This document shows positions 15,097-23,540 of a stretch of 44,431 nucleotides of DNA, piece by piece; position 1 is the first letter of the stretch; every line of letters begins with the position of its first letter. The translations under genes were made by a program, and so were the position numbers. Source of the DNA: Victivallales bacterium (GTDB taxonomy: Bacteria; Verrucomicrobiota; Lentisphaeria; Oligosphaerales; Oligosphaeraceae); assembly GCA_017617415.1 (NCBI GenBank), contig JAFZWH010000129.1:1-44431 (forward strand), in the 5' to 3' direction. The notes below the pieces were generated by a model that was given only the letters and a program-made list of their open reading frames with translations, was not told the origin of the DNA and did no database searches.

Positions 15097-16470
15097 ATGA
15101 CCAAATCCGCCAACACGAAGAAGAATGCCGCGCCATACGGGCACGGTGACTTGACTTGGTTCACCCACGACCGCTTCGGGATGTTCATCCACTGGGGACT
15201 CTACTCGATGCCCGCGCGCCACGAGTGGATCCGCAACTATGAGCGCATCACCGACGAAGACTACCAGGTTTACTTCGACCTCTTCAACCCCGACCTCTTC
15301 GACCCAAAGGCCTGGGCAAAAACCGCCCGCGAAGCCGGAATGAAATACCTCGTGATCACCACCAAGCACCACGAGGGCTTCTGCCTCTGGGACACCAAAT
15401 ACACCGACTATAAAATCACCAACACGCCTTTCGGACGGGACGCGCTACGCGAGGTCGTGGACGCTTTCCGCGCCGAAGGCATCCACATCGGATTCTACTA
15501 CTCGCTGATTGATTGGCATCATCCCGATTTCATCGTGGATGGCCTCCACCCGCTCGCCTTCCATGACCGCGAGAAACTCAACCAGGGCCGCGACATGAAA
15601 CGCTATGCCAAATACATGCGCGACCAGGTGACCGAACTGCTCACCAACTACGGCAAAATTGACATCATGTGGTTCGACTTCTCCTACCCCTGGCGCGAGA
15701 TGAAGCCGGAGGACCTCAAGTGGAGCCGAAACAACCCCGCAAGGCACTCCTGGGACGGCAAGGGCCGCGACGAATGGGAGTCCGACAAACTCATCCGCCT
15801 GGTGCGCAAACTCCAGCCGAAGATCGTCATCGACAACCGCGTGGACATTCCCGAGGCCGGCGACATCATCACCCCCGAGCAGTACACGCCGGACGCCCCC
15901 CTGACCCACGCCGATGGTTCGCCCGCCGCCTGGGAGGGCTGCCAGACCTTCTCCGGCTCCTGGGGGTATTACCGTGACGAACTCTGCTGGAAGACCACCA
16001 AGCAGTGCATCGACATGCTTATCAACCACGTCTCCCGCGGCGGAAACCTCATCATGAACGTCGGCCCCACTTCACGCGGGTATTTCGACGAACGCGCAAT
16101 GGAACGACTCGCCGGCTACGCCAAATGGATGAAATACAACTCCCGCGCCATTTACGGCTGCGGTCCCGCCCCCAAGGGCTTCGTGGAACCCGTGGACTCC
16201 CGATACACCTATAACCCAAAGACCAACCGCCTCTACCTGCACCTCCAGAACTGGCCCTTCAAGCACATCCAACTGCCCGGACTCGCCGGAAAAGTCCGCT
16301 ATACCCAGTTCCTCCACGACGGCTCCGAACTGCGTTTCCGCGAGTCCGGCGACGGCAAGGCCGTCCACGCCGCCCTCAATGCTCTCACCCCGGAGAACGC
16401 CGTCACCATCGAACTGCCTGTCCAGCAACCGGACGTCGAGGTTCCCGTGATCGAGATTTTCCTGAAGTAA
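15097..16470 (+). CDS. GH29 alpha-L-fucosidase, cytoplasmic
   Basis: A 457-residue protein with the GH29 core: DRFGMFIHWGLYSMPARHEW (about 25-44), YLVITTKHHEGFCLWDTKY, the strand DIMWFDFSYPW with the predicted nucleophile D194, and WGYYRD/LLINHVSRGGN-type active-site edges. GH29 enzymes hydrolyse terminal alpha-L-fucosides with retention. No signal peptide is present, so it should act on an imported fucoside, which fits the MFS gene upstream. A short C-terminal beta domain ends in IEIFLK. The stop codon is followed directly by the start of the next gene (TAAATG), showing tight translational coupling. Confidence 0.9.
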   Translation: MTKSANTKKNAAPYGHGDLTWFTHDRFGMFIHWGLYSMPARHEWIRNYERITDEDYQVYFDLFNPDLFDPKAWAKTAREAGMKYLVITTKHHEGFCLWDTKYTDYKITNTPFGRDALREVVDAFRAEGIHIGFYYSLIDWHHPDFIVDGLHPLAFHDREKLNQGRDMKRYAKYMRDQVTELLTNYGKIDIMWFDFSYPWREMKPEDLKWSRNNPARHSWDGKGRDEWESDKLIRLVRKLQPKIVIDNRVDIPEAGDIITPEQYTPDAPLTHADGSPAAWEGCQTFSGSWGYYRDELCWKTTKQCIDMLINHVSRGGNLIMNVGPTSRGYFDERAMERLAGYAKWMKYNSRAIYGCGPAPKGFVEPVDSRYTYNPKTNRLYLHLQNWPFKHIQLPGLAGKVRYTQFLHDGSELRFRESGDGKAVHAALNALTPENAVTIELPVQQPDVEVPVIEIFLK

Positions 16471-18501
16471 ATGCCTTGGTATTCAGATAGATATTCCCGG
16501 CTGCTGATCGACAACCATATCACCGACCAGCGGCCGGAGTACATGAGCCGCTTTTCGCCGGAGGAGTATGTCCGCATGGTGAAATTGGCGGGCGTGGAGT
16601 CGTCGATGGTCTATGCCTGCGACCACAACGGCAACTGCTACTACCCCACGAAGGTCGGGCACCAGCATGCCAATCTGCATGGTCGCGACATCTTCGGCGA
16701 GACCACCCGTCGGCTACGGCAAGCGGGAATCACGCCGATCGCCTACTACACCGTGACCTTCCACAACGACTGCGCACGGCGCTTCCCGCACGCCGCCGCA
16801 CGCAGCTGCACCGGCATCGACCACACTGGGCGCTATCACTTCACCTGCCCCAACCAGCCCGACGCCCTCGCCTTCTACCAGGCGGAAATCGCCGAAGTCC
16901 TTCAATACGACATCGATGGCATCTTCATCGATATGACCTTCTGGCCACTGGTCTGCTGCTGCGGCGAATGCCAACAGAAATTCGGGCGCGCCATCCCGCA
17001 GGTCATTGACTGGCAAAATCCCGAATGGGTTGCCTTCCAGCGTTTCCGCGAGGACTCCATGGCCGAGTTCGCCCAGAAACTCACCGATTTCGTGCGGAAA
17101 ACCAAGCCGGGCCTCACTGTCACTCACCAGTTCTCGCCCGTCCTGCACGGGTGGTTCCTCGGCCAATCCACCGGCATCGCCGAGGCCTCCGACTACGCCT
17201 CCGGTGACTTCTACGGCTCCAAACTCCAGCAGCGCTTCGCAACGAAGGTCTTCGACGCCTTCACCACAAACCCGCCCTTCGAGTTCATGACCTCGCGGTG
17301 TGTCACCCTCTACGACCACACCTCCACCAAGTCCGACGACGAACTGCTCATTTCAGCACTCACTACCCTTGCCAATGGCGGCGCGTATTTCTTCATCGAC
17401 GCCATCAACCCAGACGGAACCCTCGTAGAGGACTTTTACCGGCGACTCGGCGCCATTAACCGACGACTCCTGCCCTACCGCGAGGCCGTCGCCAAACTCC
17501 GTCCCCGGCTCACTGCCAAAGTCGGCATCTACTTCTCTCTCGAATGTTGCGTGAACCAGGACGCCAATGGCACGCCGTTGAAGGCGTTGGACACCGAAAG
17601 TTCCAGCAACATGTCCGTGCGGCGCAACGCCGTCTGCGAGGAAGCAATGGGCACTGCTGAACTCCTCACCAAACTACATGTCCCCTACCGCATCGTCACC
17701 GAACGGCAAACCGACCTGACGGAGTTCCAAGTCATCTTCCTGAACCAGTTGGCATTCCTGAATGCGAAAGAATGTCAAAAATTGTCCGCTTTTGTCCAAA
17801 ATGGTGGAACGCTGATTGCCACTGGCGAGACCTCGTTATATGACGAACTGGGACACTCCGCAGGCGATTTTTCTTTGGCAGAAGTGTCAGGCGTTCATTT
17901 CACCGGAAAATATTCTCCTGACGTGACTTACACGGGTGACAAGCTGGTTTCGGCGCAAGGCAAAGTCCCGCTGGCGACCGCCGATGCTGACACCGAGGTC
18001 CTCGCCCGCCTTACCTTCCCAGACTTTCCGGTGGGCGATGAAACGCACTACGCCTCCATCCATTCCAACCCGCCAGGTCTGGAGCAGTCGCCCTGCCCCG
18101 CCGTCACTCTCCACCGTTTCAAACGGGGACAGTGCCTCTGGATTGCCGCGCCATTGCTGCGGATTCGCCAATTTTCTCAGCAGAACTACCTGCGACGCCT
18201 CCTGGCGGACTACCTGCCGGTCTTCGTGGAAGCCGAGAACCTCCCCGTTTCCGCCGAAATCACCCTGCTCAAATCACAACTCGATGAGCAGTACCTGCTC
18301 TGCATCGTCAATGCGCAGGATGAACTGCCGATCCTCCCGCTCTACCATGTCCGTCTGATATTTCATCTTCCCGTGGTGCCTCGCCAAATCCTGCGTGTGG
18401 GCAACGGACAAGCTCTTCCGTTCCATCAGCGCACCGACGGAACCACCGAAATCTATCTCGAACATATCGCCGAAGCCGATTTTCTGGCCATTATCCCCTG
18501 A
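16471..18501 (+). CDS. GH42/HGH6-like glycoside hydrolase-type protein
   Basis: A 676-residue protein. The N-terminal half is a TIM barrel of the hypothetical glycosyl hydrolase 6 / GH42-like type (RYSRLLIDNHITDQRPEYMS, VYACDHNGNCYYPT, DIDGIFIDMTFWP, CCCGECQQKFG, TVTHQFSPVLHGWF). Residues about 375-600 resemble a beta-galactosidase trimerisation (GATase-like) domain (VIFLNQLAFLNAKECQKLSAFVQNGGTLIATGETSLYDELG). The last 80 residues form a beta-rich tail. No signal peptide is present. It is translationally coupled to the GH29 gene, so the two probably act on the same imported glycan or one trims what the other leaves. Many close relatives are annotated as alpha-L-fucosidase; the reaction is not proven. 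Confidence 0.75.
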   Translation: MPWYSDRYSRLLIDNHITDQRPEYMSRFSPEEYVRMVKLAGVESSMVYACDHNGNCYYPTKVGHQHANLHGRDIFGETTRRLRQAGITPIAYYTVTFHNDCARRFPHAAARSCTGIDHTGRYHFTCPNQPDALAFYQAEIAEVLQYDIDGIFIDMTFWPLVCCCGECQQKFGRAIPQVIDWQNPEWVAFQRFREDSMAEFAQKLTDFVRKTKPGLTVTHQFSPVLHGWFLGQSTGIAEASDYASGDFYGSKLQQRFATKVFDAFTTNPPFEFMTSRCVTLYDHTSTKSDDELLISALTTLANGGAYFFIDAINPDGTLVEDFYRRLGAINRRLLPYREAVAKLRPRLTAKVGIYFSLECCVNQDANGTPLKALDTESSSNMSVRRNAVCEEAMGTAELLTKLHVPYRIVTERQTDLTEFQVIFLNQLAFLNAKECQKLSAFVQNGGTLIATGETSLYDELGHSAGDFSLAEVSGVHFTGKYSPDVTYTGDKLVSAQGKVPLATADADTEVLARLTFPDFPVGDETHYASIHSNPPGLEQSPCPAVTLHRFKRGQCLWIAAPLLRIRQFSQQNYLRRLLADYLPVFVEAENLPVSAEITLLKSQLDEQYLLCIVNAQDELPILPLYHVRLIFHLPVVPRQILRVGNGQALPFHQRTDGTTEIYLEHIAEADFLAIIP

Positions 18502-18771
18502 GTCGGAAACGGTTCCTTATAACCAGTTGCACCCATAGATTGGTAAACTCCGCAATCCACTCGGATGGCGAGCCTGTTTTACCATAGGTCTTACCATAGG
18601 TCTGTCCCCAGTTGTCAAACAAATTCCCGAACAGCAAGCCTGCCTTACCATAGGTCTATCCCCAGTATCACACCCCAGCATCAGACGAACTGGGCGCTCA
18701 TTTACCTATATTAAATGCGAAAACCGGGGACAGACCACAGAAAAGTGCCTGCGGCGGAAGTAATAAACGAA
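18502..18771. repeat. Spacer with 12-bp tandem repeat and inverted GGTCTGTCCCC motifs
   Basis: TTACCATAGGTC occurs twice in tandem (about 18579-18602) and again at about 18644-18656. Two of the three copies run into GGTCTRTCCCCAGT. The inverted form ACCGGGGACAGACC is at 18723-18736. Such GGTCTGTCCCC sequences are often seen near Y1/RAYT transposases, and one lies downstream at 19089. No gene is visible here. Confidence 0.6.
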
Positions 18772-18899
18772 TGCTTTATTCCCCTTGAGGGCACCTAATT
18801 GCACTTCTACAATTCTACGGGAGCTGCCGCCCCCGTACCCCTGCCGCCTGAAAACTCCGCTTAGTTAGGTACCCTCACGGGGAATATAGCGTAAACGAA
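18764..18899. mobile_element. Small inverted-repeat element with 8-bp flanking duplication
   Basis: Left end 18772-18798 and right end 18865-18891 match as inverted repeats at 23 of 27 positions (core TATTCCCC...GGGGAATA). TAAACGAA is found exactly on both sides (18764-18771 and 18892-18899). The 120-bp element carries a copy of the dispersed CTACAATTCTACGGG repeat. It is unrelated in its ends to MITE copies A and B. Confidence 0.75.
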
Positions 18900-19088
18900 A
18901 GTATAACATACTCGTATTAAGGATATTATCAAAAAAACCATGAATACATAGGATTTCATGCAGAATCACATTTTTTGAGATTCCGCAGAAAGCTATTGGA
19001 CATCTACCATGGCAAGGGTATAGTGAGACTATTCGCGCATCCAGGATTAAATCACCACTAGCCCATTCATCACCCATCAGGAGGTATC

Positions 19089-19922
19089 ATGGCACGGAAA
19101 CCACGGAATTTGTATAGCGGCACCTACATTCATATTACTCAACAGTGCGAATTGCAGGAATTTCTGCTCAGCGATCCGGCAAATCGCGAACACTATCTTT
19201 CGCTTCTGAAAGAGGTGATCGTCAAATATGCCTTCGTTGTTCTTGCCTACTGCATAATGGGGAACCACATCCACCTCCTGACGAAAGTCGGCGAGGACAC
19301 CGCAAAAGTCAGCCGGGCAATGCAATCACTGGCCGGCCGGATGGCTCAAGACTACAACCGCACCACCGGTCGCAAGGGGCACTTCTGGCGTGACCGCTTT
19401 ACCTCCACCCTGATCGGCACCATCCGCCATTTCAAGAATGTCATATCCTATATTGATGCCAATCCTTTAAACCATCGCAACAGTGACGACCCCATTCGCT
19501 GGCAATACTGCTCGTTCCACGAATTGCAGAACGGCCAGTCGGAAGTCTCCATCGTCAATCGTTTCGAGTTGGTCCGCGCGCTCAGGATGCGAGACATTCA
19601 AGAATTCCTGTCATGGCAGAAGGCGATGATGGAGCGCCAGATGGGCAAAAAGTCCTCGGCAAGCGAACAAATTGCCTCGGTTTATACTGGCCATTTTGCC
19701 TTGGGCACCTATGCGGAAATGCGACTACTCCAGCGTCGCCTGCGAAAACGCGGGCAATCTACCTACTGCCAATATCTGGGACTGGACTTTGAGGGCGACG
19801 CATTATGGGCTTTGGATATGTGCCACCCCAATTATGCCAAGCGATGGGAGAACCGCCACTTCATCGGGCCGGATCCGCAATTCAATCCTGCTGCGGATCT
19901 TCTCGCCCCAAACGTCCAGTAA
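19089..19922 (+). CDS. REP-associated tyrosine transposase (RAYT, Y1_Tnp)
   Basis: A 277-residue protein with the Y1 transposase domain in its first 130 residues: RNLYSGTYIHITQQC, the HUH motif GNHIHLL (H60, H62), KGHFWRDRFTSTLI and the candidate nucleophile Y121 in YIDANPLNH. Beyond about residue 150 is the RAYT C-terminal extension. These enzymes cut single-stranded DNA at REP hairpins and are normally stable, non-mobile genes. AGGAGG lies 4 bases before the ATG, one of the best ribosome-binding sites in the window. The spacer upstream carries inverted GGTCTGTCCCC repeats that may be its substrates. Confidence 0.85.
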   Translation: MARKPRNLYSGTYIHITQQCELQEFLLSDPANREHYLSLLKEVIVKYAFVVLAYCIMGNHIHLLTKVGEDTAKVSRAMQSLAGRMAQDYNRTTGRKGHFWRDRFTSTLIGTIRHFKNVISYIDANPLNHRNSDDPIRWQYCSFHELQNGQSEVSIVNRFELVRALRMRDIQEFLSWQKAMMERQMGKKSSASEQIASVYTGHFALGTYAEMRLLQRRLRKRGQSTYCQYLGLDFEGDALWALDMCHPNYAKRWENRHFIGPDPQFNPAADLLAPNVQ

Positions 19923-19954
19923 AGAATTTGAAGTTTCGGGCACCGCATTGAACA

Positions 19955-19983
19955 AAAAACGCCGTGGCTTTTAACCACGGCGG
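19955..19983 (-). terminator. Intrinsic terminator after the Gfo/Idh gene
   Basis: CGCCGTGG (19961-19968) and CCACGGCG (19976-19983) form a perfect 8-bp stem with a 7-base loop. On the minus strand it is followed by six Ts (19955-19960). It ends the minus-strand pair and separates it from the convergent transposase gene. Confidence 0.9.
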
Positions 19984-20016
19984 CCATAAGGAACGAATCA
20001 CTTCCCAGGCAACGAA

Positions 20017-21090
20017 TTACACACTCAGAACCACTCCGCCTTGCTGCGCGGACTGATGCGCCAGTTCACAGAGGCGGATGTTGTGGAGGGCGTCGCCGCC
20101 GGCGAGCGGTTTGCCATCAAGCACGGACTGCGCGTGTTTGCCGATGAGACTCTGGTAGATGTTGTGGATGTCAGTTGCATCAGGCGTGAGTTCCTGGAAG
20201 GGGCCCTTGCCGTTGTCGAGCATCAGGTGCATCTGGTAGGGTTCGCCGGAGTGTCCGGAGAGTTGGAAGAGCGAGCCATAACTACGCAGGGCGGCCTGGT
20301 CGCCGTAGATTTCAAAGCCAAGATTCCCAAGGGTTCCGGCGAGACCGCCACGTAATTCAGAGAAGGCTGCCTTCACGGAGAGTTGTGCGCCGTTGGCGAA
20401 GAACGCCTTGATATATGCGCCATCCTCGGCGGCAATGCTCATCGTCTTGGGCAGATAGACCGCCGCAAGTTTGACCACCTCACTGCCGATAATGTCCTCG
20501 GCCGCATAGAAGCAGTGGCTGGCGACATCACCGATGGGACCGCCCATCTCGGCGATATTGCTGCATCGCCAAGTCGCGGCCTCTGCAGGGTCATAGCCGT
20601 AGGCAAACTCCATGTGGAAGCAGGCATCATTCACCTTTCCGAGTTTGCCAGCCTGAACGGTAGCCTTTGCCAATTGGTTCCAGGCATTGAAGACCATCAT
20701 GTGGTCCACGTAAAGCGAGAGTCCCTTCGCCTTTGCCAAATCCACCAGCTTCTGCGCATCCGCTGAATTGGTCGCCAGCGGTTTCTCGACGATGACGTGC
20801 TTGCCGGCCTCCAACGCCTGAATGGCCAGCGGCACATGACTGCGGTTGTTGGTGGCGATGTAAACCGCCTGAATCTCCGGAGCAGCCAGCAGCTCCTCGG
20901 TGGAAGCGTACCACTTGAGACCAAGCGCCTCGGCGGCACCTTGTCGTGCGGCGTTCACGTCCGTCGCGGCCACCAGTTCGGCGGTGGGATGCGGCGAGAA
21001 GCGCGCATGGTCACAGGCAAAGCCCTCTTTGGCGACACGGTTTTCGGCAATGCCACCGAAGCCAATCAAACCGTATTTCACTGTAGTCAT
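20017..21090 (-). CDS. Gfo/Idh/MocA family oxidoreductase
   Basis: A 357-residue NAD(P)-dependent dehydrogenase. The N-terminal Rossmann fold has GLIGFGGIAENRV with the dinucleotide-binding glycines, and the catalytic EKPLA motif follows HVIV (VEKPLATN, about residue 100). The C-terminal domain has HMEFAYGYDPAEAATWRC and GPIGDVASHCFYAAEDIIG with the conserved Asp/His region. It oxidises or reduces a sugar or inositol. The start at 21090 is set by the Rossmann strand; an upstream in-frame extension looks non-homologous. It follows the DegT aminotransferase on the same strand, 145 bases downstream, so the two may make an amino sugar or aminocyclitol together: ketone formation, then transamination. 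Confidence 0.85.
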   Translation of the reverse strand: MTTVKYGLIGFGGIAENRVAKEGFACDHARFSPHPTAELVAATDVNAARQGAAEALGLKWYASTEELLAAPEIQAVYIATNNRSHVPLAIQALEAGKHVIVEKPLATNSADAQKLVDLAKAKGLSLYVDHMMVFNAWNQLAKATVQAGKLGKVNDACFHMEFAYGYDPAEAATWRCSNIAEMGGPIGDVASHCFYAAEDIIGSEVVKLAAVYLPKTMSIAAEDGAYIKAFFANGAQLSVKAAFSELRGGLAGTLGNLGFEIYGDQAALRSYGSLFQLSGHSGEPYQMHLMLDNGKGPFQELTPDATDIHNIYQSLIGKHAQSVLDGKPLAGGDALHNIRLCELAHQSAQQGGVVLSV

Positions 21091-21213
21091 TGGCAGTTTT
21101 CCCCGAAAAATATGGGTACAAGGCACAGCACTTTGGGGATGTCAGGGTTAGCAGGTTAGGAAAGCTATTTGGTTTAGGAAGGTTAGGTTAGAGATTGGTA
21201 GAAATTTCAACCA

Positions 21214-21234
21214 CCTCTAACCTCTAACCTCTAA
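21214..21234. repeat. CCTCTAA heptamer, three tandem copies
   Basis: CCTCTAA is repeated exactly three times directly after the stop codon of the DegT gene on the minus strand. It is the reverse complement of the GAGGTTA heptamer at 9934-9947, and GGTTAGAG at about 21186 can pair with it. Confidence 0.75.
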
Positions 21235-21235
21235 C

Positions 21236-22504
21236 CTACTTCATATAGACGGCGGCGACCTTCTCGAACGCGGCGACGTATGCCTTCATGTGTTCCTCGG
21301 TATAAACCGGGTGCACGAAGAAACTCATCGTGCGGTCGGTCAGCCAGTTCGCCTTCTTGCAGTTGAACTGGGTATAATCGATGTCACGCGCCTTCGGATC
21401 ACAGAAGGGATAATTCGCAGTGCCGAAGCCCTTCTTGGCGGAGTACGCCTCCTCCTTGTACATCTCGGGCCACAGCACGCTATAAACCGGCACACCCTCG
21501 GCGCCCATTGCGGCGAGGAACTCCTTCATCGTGATGCCGTCCTTGAACTTCTCGATGTCCAGCACGAACGGTGCCCACCAGAAGGCGCTCTGGCGCTCAG
21601 GAGTGTCCAGCGGCGGGATGGCAACCAGCGGGTGGTTCGCCAAGTGGTCAATGAGATAGCGGCCATTGCGACGGCGCGCCGGCAGGTTCCAGGTGTCGAA
21701 GCGCTCCAGTTCGCAGAGGCCAATCATCGACTGCATCTCGGTCATGCGGAAGTTGAAGCCCACGCGGCGGTGGATGTAAAGTTGCTTGCCTTCCATCTCC
21801 AGGAGATTCATCTTGGCGCGCACGTCGTAACCATGGTCACGGAAGGAGCGGAACTCCCAAGCCAGGTCGTCGTCGTTGGTGACCACCATGCCGCCTTCGC
21901 CGCCAGTGGTGAAGTGCTTGCTCTGGCAGAAGGAGAAGCACCCCACGTCACCGATCGTGCCGGCCTTCTTGCCTTTGTAGATGCCGCCGAAGCACTGCGC
22001 GCAGTCTTCGATGACCTTCAGGTTGTGCCTACGGGCGACCGCGATGATCGGATCCATATCCGCCACAATGCCATACAGGTGAACCACCACGATGGCCTTG
22101 GTGCGCTCATTAATCAGCGCCTCGATCTTGGAGGGATCCAGGCAGTGGTCGTCGCCGCAGTCGCAGAAGACCGGCAGAGCGCCGGCCTGGCAGGCGCAGA
22201 AGGAAGATGCAATAAAAGAGTAACTCGTGCAGATGACTTCGTCGCCAGGGCCGATGTTCAGACCGCCCAGGGCGACATGCAGCGCGGCGGTACCGTTGGT
22301 GACGCTAATGGCATTGCCAACGCCCAGCCACTTCGCCCACGCCTTCTCGAACTGCTGCCCAACCGGACCGGTCCAGTAGTTGACCTTGCCACTACGCAGA
22401 ATGTCAGCAACCTTCTGAATTGTGGACTCCTCGAACTGCGGCCAAGTCGGAAATTTCAATGTGGTGACAGGGCTGCCACCTTCAATTGCGAGTTTTTCTG
22501 CCAT
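21236..22504 (-). CDS. DegT/DnrJ/EryC1/StrS family aminotransferase
   Basis: A 422-residue PLP enzyme. VTNGTAALHVAL (about 68-79) binds the cofactor phosphate, D167 in VIEDCAQCFGG contacts the PLP ring nitrogen, and K196 in SFCQSKHFTTGGEGG is the expected Schiff-base lysine. Members transfer an amino group from glutamate or glutamine to a keto sugar or keto-cyclitol. AAAGGAG precedes the ATG at 22504. It is divergent from an AraC regulator with 144 bases between them and is followed by a Gfo/Idh dehydrogenase that could supply its keto substrate. The opening LAIEGGSPV is typical of the AHBA/inosose aminotransferase branch; the exact product is unknown. Confidence 0.9.
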   Translation of the reverse strand: MAEKLAIEGGSPVTTLKFPTWPQFEESTIQKVADILRSGKVNYWTGPVGQQFEKAWAKWLGVGNAISVTNGTAALHVALGGLNIGPGDEVICTSYSFIASSFCACQAGALPVFCDCGDDHCLDPSKIEALINERTKAIVVVHLYGIVADMDPIIAVARRHNLKVIEDCAQCFGGIYKGKKAGTIGDVGCFSFCQSKHFTTGGEGGMVVTNDDDLAWEFRSFRDHGYDVRAKMNLLEMEGKQLYIHRRVGFNFRMTEMQSMIGLCELERFDTWNLPARRRNGRYLIDHLANHPLVAIPPLDTPERQSAFWWAPFVLDIEKFKDGITMKEFLAAMGAEGVPVYSVLWPEMYKEEAYSAKKGFGTANYPFCDPKARDIDYTQFNCKKANWLTDRTMSFFVHPVYTEEHMKAYVAAFEKVAAVYMK

Positions 22505-22610
22505 AAGTTTTGGCTCCTTTGTATTTTCTTACGATGAATGAGAAAAAGTGATTGCGGATTCGCGTTTGGCATTTAAATTAACTGTTGAACCGCGCAACGA
22601 CACCATTTGC

Positions 22611-22639
22611 GATTGTGAAATAATCCCATTAGATTGTGA
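22611..22639. promoter_or_regulatory. Direct repeat GATTGTGA at 21-bp spacing, candidate AraC site
   Basis: GATTGTGA occurs at 22611-22618 and 22632-22639, 21 bases apart, the usual two-turn spacing of AraC-type half-sites. A weaker form GATTGCGG is at 22550-22557. They lie in the divergent spacer just before the AraC start codon at 22649. Confidence 0.4.
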
Positions 22640-22648
22640 TTTATTACG

Positions 22649-23539
22649 ATGAAGCCACAAGCAACTGATTTTTCCCGGGGCAGACTCTCCCAAGTGCCCA
22701 TGACGGCTCAGGAGCATCCGACTCTGACCGCCCACCAGCCTTTCCAGTTGCTTTGGGAATATGGTTCTGGACCAGAGGAATCCTTTCACGGCGATGTGCA
22801 TTACGCATTGCAGATCTCGGTTGTCCTCCATGGGAAAGTAGAAGTCGCCTATGAGGAATGGAGTCGTGTCTATGTGCCTGGAGAACTCTGGTGGACCATC
22901 TGCTGGGAACCCCACGCATATCGACATCTTGCCCATCGCAATCTCATCCTCACCATCAATGTCAGTTTGGATGACTTAGGACAACTTGGTCCCCTGGGCG
23001 GCGGAGTCGATTGGCTCCGTCCCTTTGCCGTTGCGCCGGCCAACCGCTACTGTCCCCAGCCCCCCGGCGAGCGTGAGCGATTATTGCGCTGGTGCCAACA
23101 ACTGGCTCGTTGGTATCGTCGACAACCGCCCAACTGGGCAACACGTTGCTGGTTAGCCATCCACGACCTGGTGTTGGAGGCATCGGCGCATCTCCCCCAA
23201 AACATTGGGGACACACCCGCCACGGGCATTCAAAGCCGTCTTGAGCGCCTGCATCCCGCCCTTGCACTGGTACGTGAACAACCCATCCCGCCATCGCTCA
23301 GCGAAGCCGCCTCCGCCTGCAATCTTTCAGTCAGCCGTTTTTCTGAACTTTTTCGCAATACCCTGGGTCGCAGCTATGGGCATTTTGCACTGCGCGCACG
23401 TCTTGACCAATGTGCCGCCGATCTGCGAACCGGTCAATATGTTCTCAAGGAAATTGCCAGGCGTCATGGTTTTTGCGACGCAGCCTCACTGTGCAACGCC
23501 TTCCGCCGCGTTTTCAAGTGCACCCCGACTAATTTTTGA
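22649..23539 (+). CDS. AraC family transcriptional regulator
   Basis: A 296-residue regulator. The N-terminal region (YALQISVVLHGKVEVAYEEWSRVYVPGELWWTICWEPHAYR) reads as an AraC-type cupin that senses a ligand. The C-terminal 100 residues hold the double helix-turn-helix: SLSEAASACNLSVSRFSELFRNTLG and LKEIARRHGFCDAASLCNAFRRVF. It is divergent from the aminotransferase gene and probably controls it, the Gfo/Idh gene, and the CBM9-like gene, whose start lies 1 base after its own stop. No clear ribosome-binding site is seen. Confidence 0.9.
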   Translation: MKPQATDFSRGRLSQVPMTAQEHPTLTAHQPFQLLWEYGSGPEESFHGDVHYALQISVVLHGKVEVAYEEWSRVYVPGELWWTICWEPHAYRHLAHRNLILTINVSLDDLGQLGPLGGGVDWLRPFAVAPANRYCPQPPGERERLLRWCQQLARWYRRQPPNWATRCWLAIHDLVLEASAHLPQNIGDTPATGIQSRLERLHPALALVREQPIPPSLSEAASACNLSVSRFSELFRNTLGRSYGHFALRARLDQCAADLRTGQYVLKEIARRHGFCDAASLCNAFRRVFKCTPTNF

Positions 23540-23540
23540 G

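Noticed and set aside
21290-22537. 415-codon plus-strand open frame opposite the DegT gene
   Set aside because: The DegT gene has its PLP lysine, aspartate and ribosome-binding site; the opposing frame has none of these.
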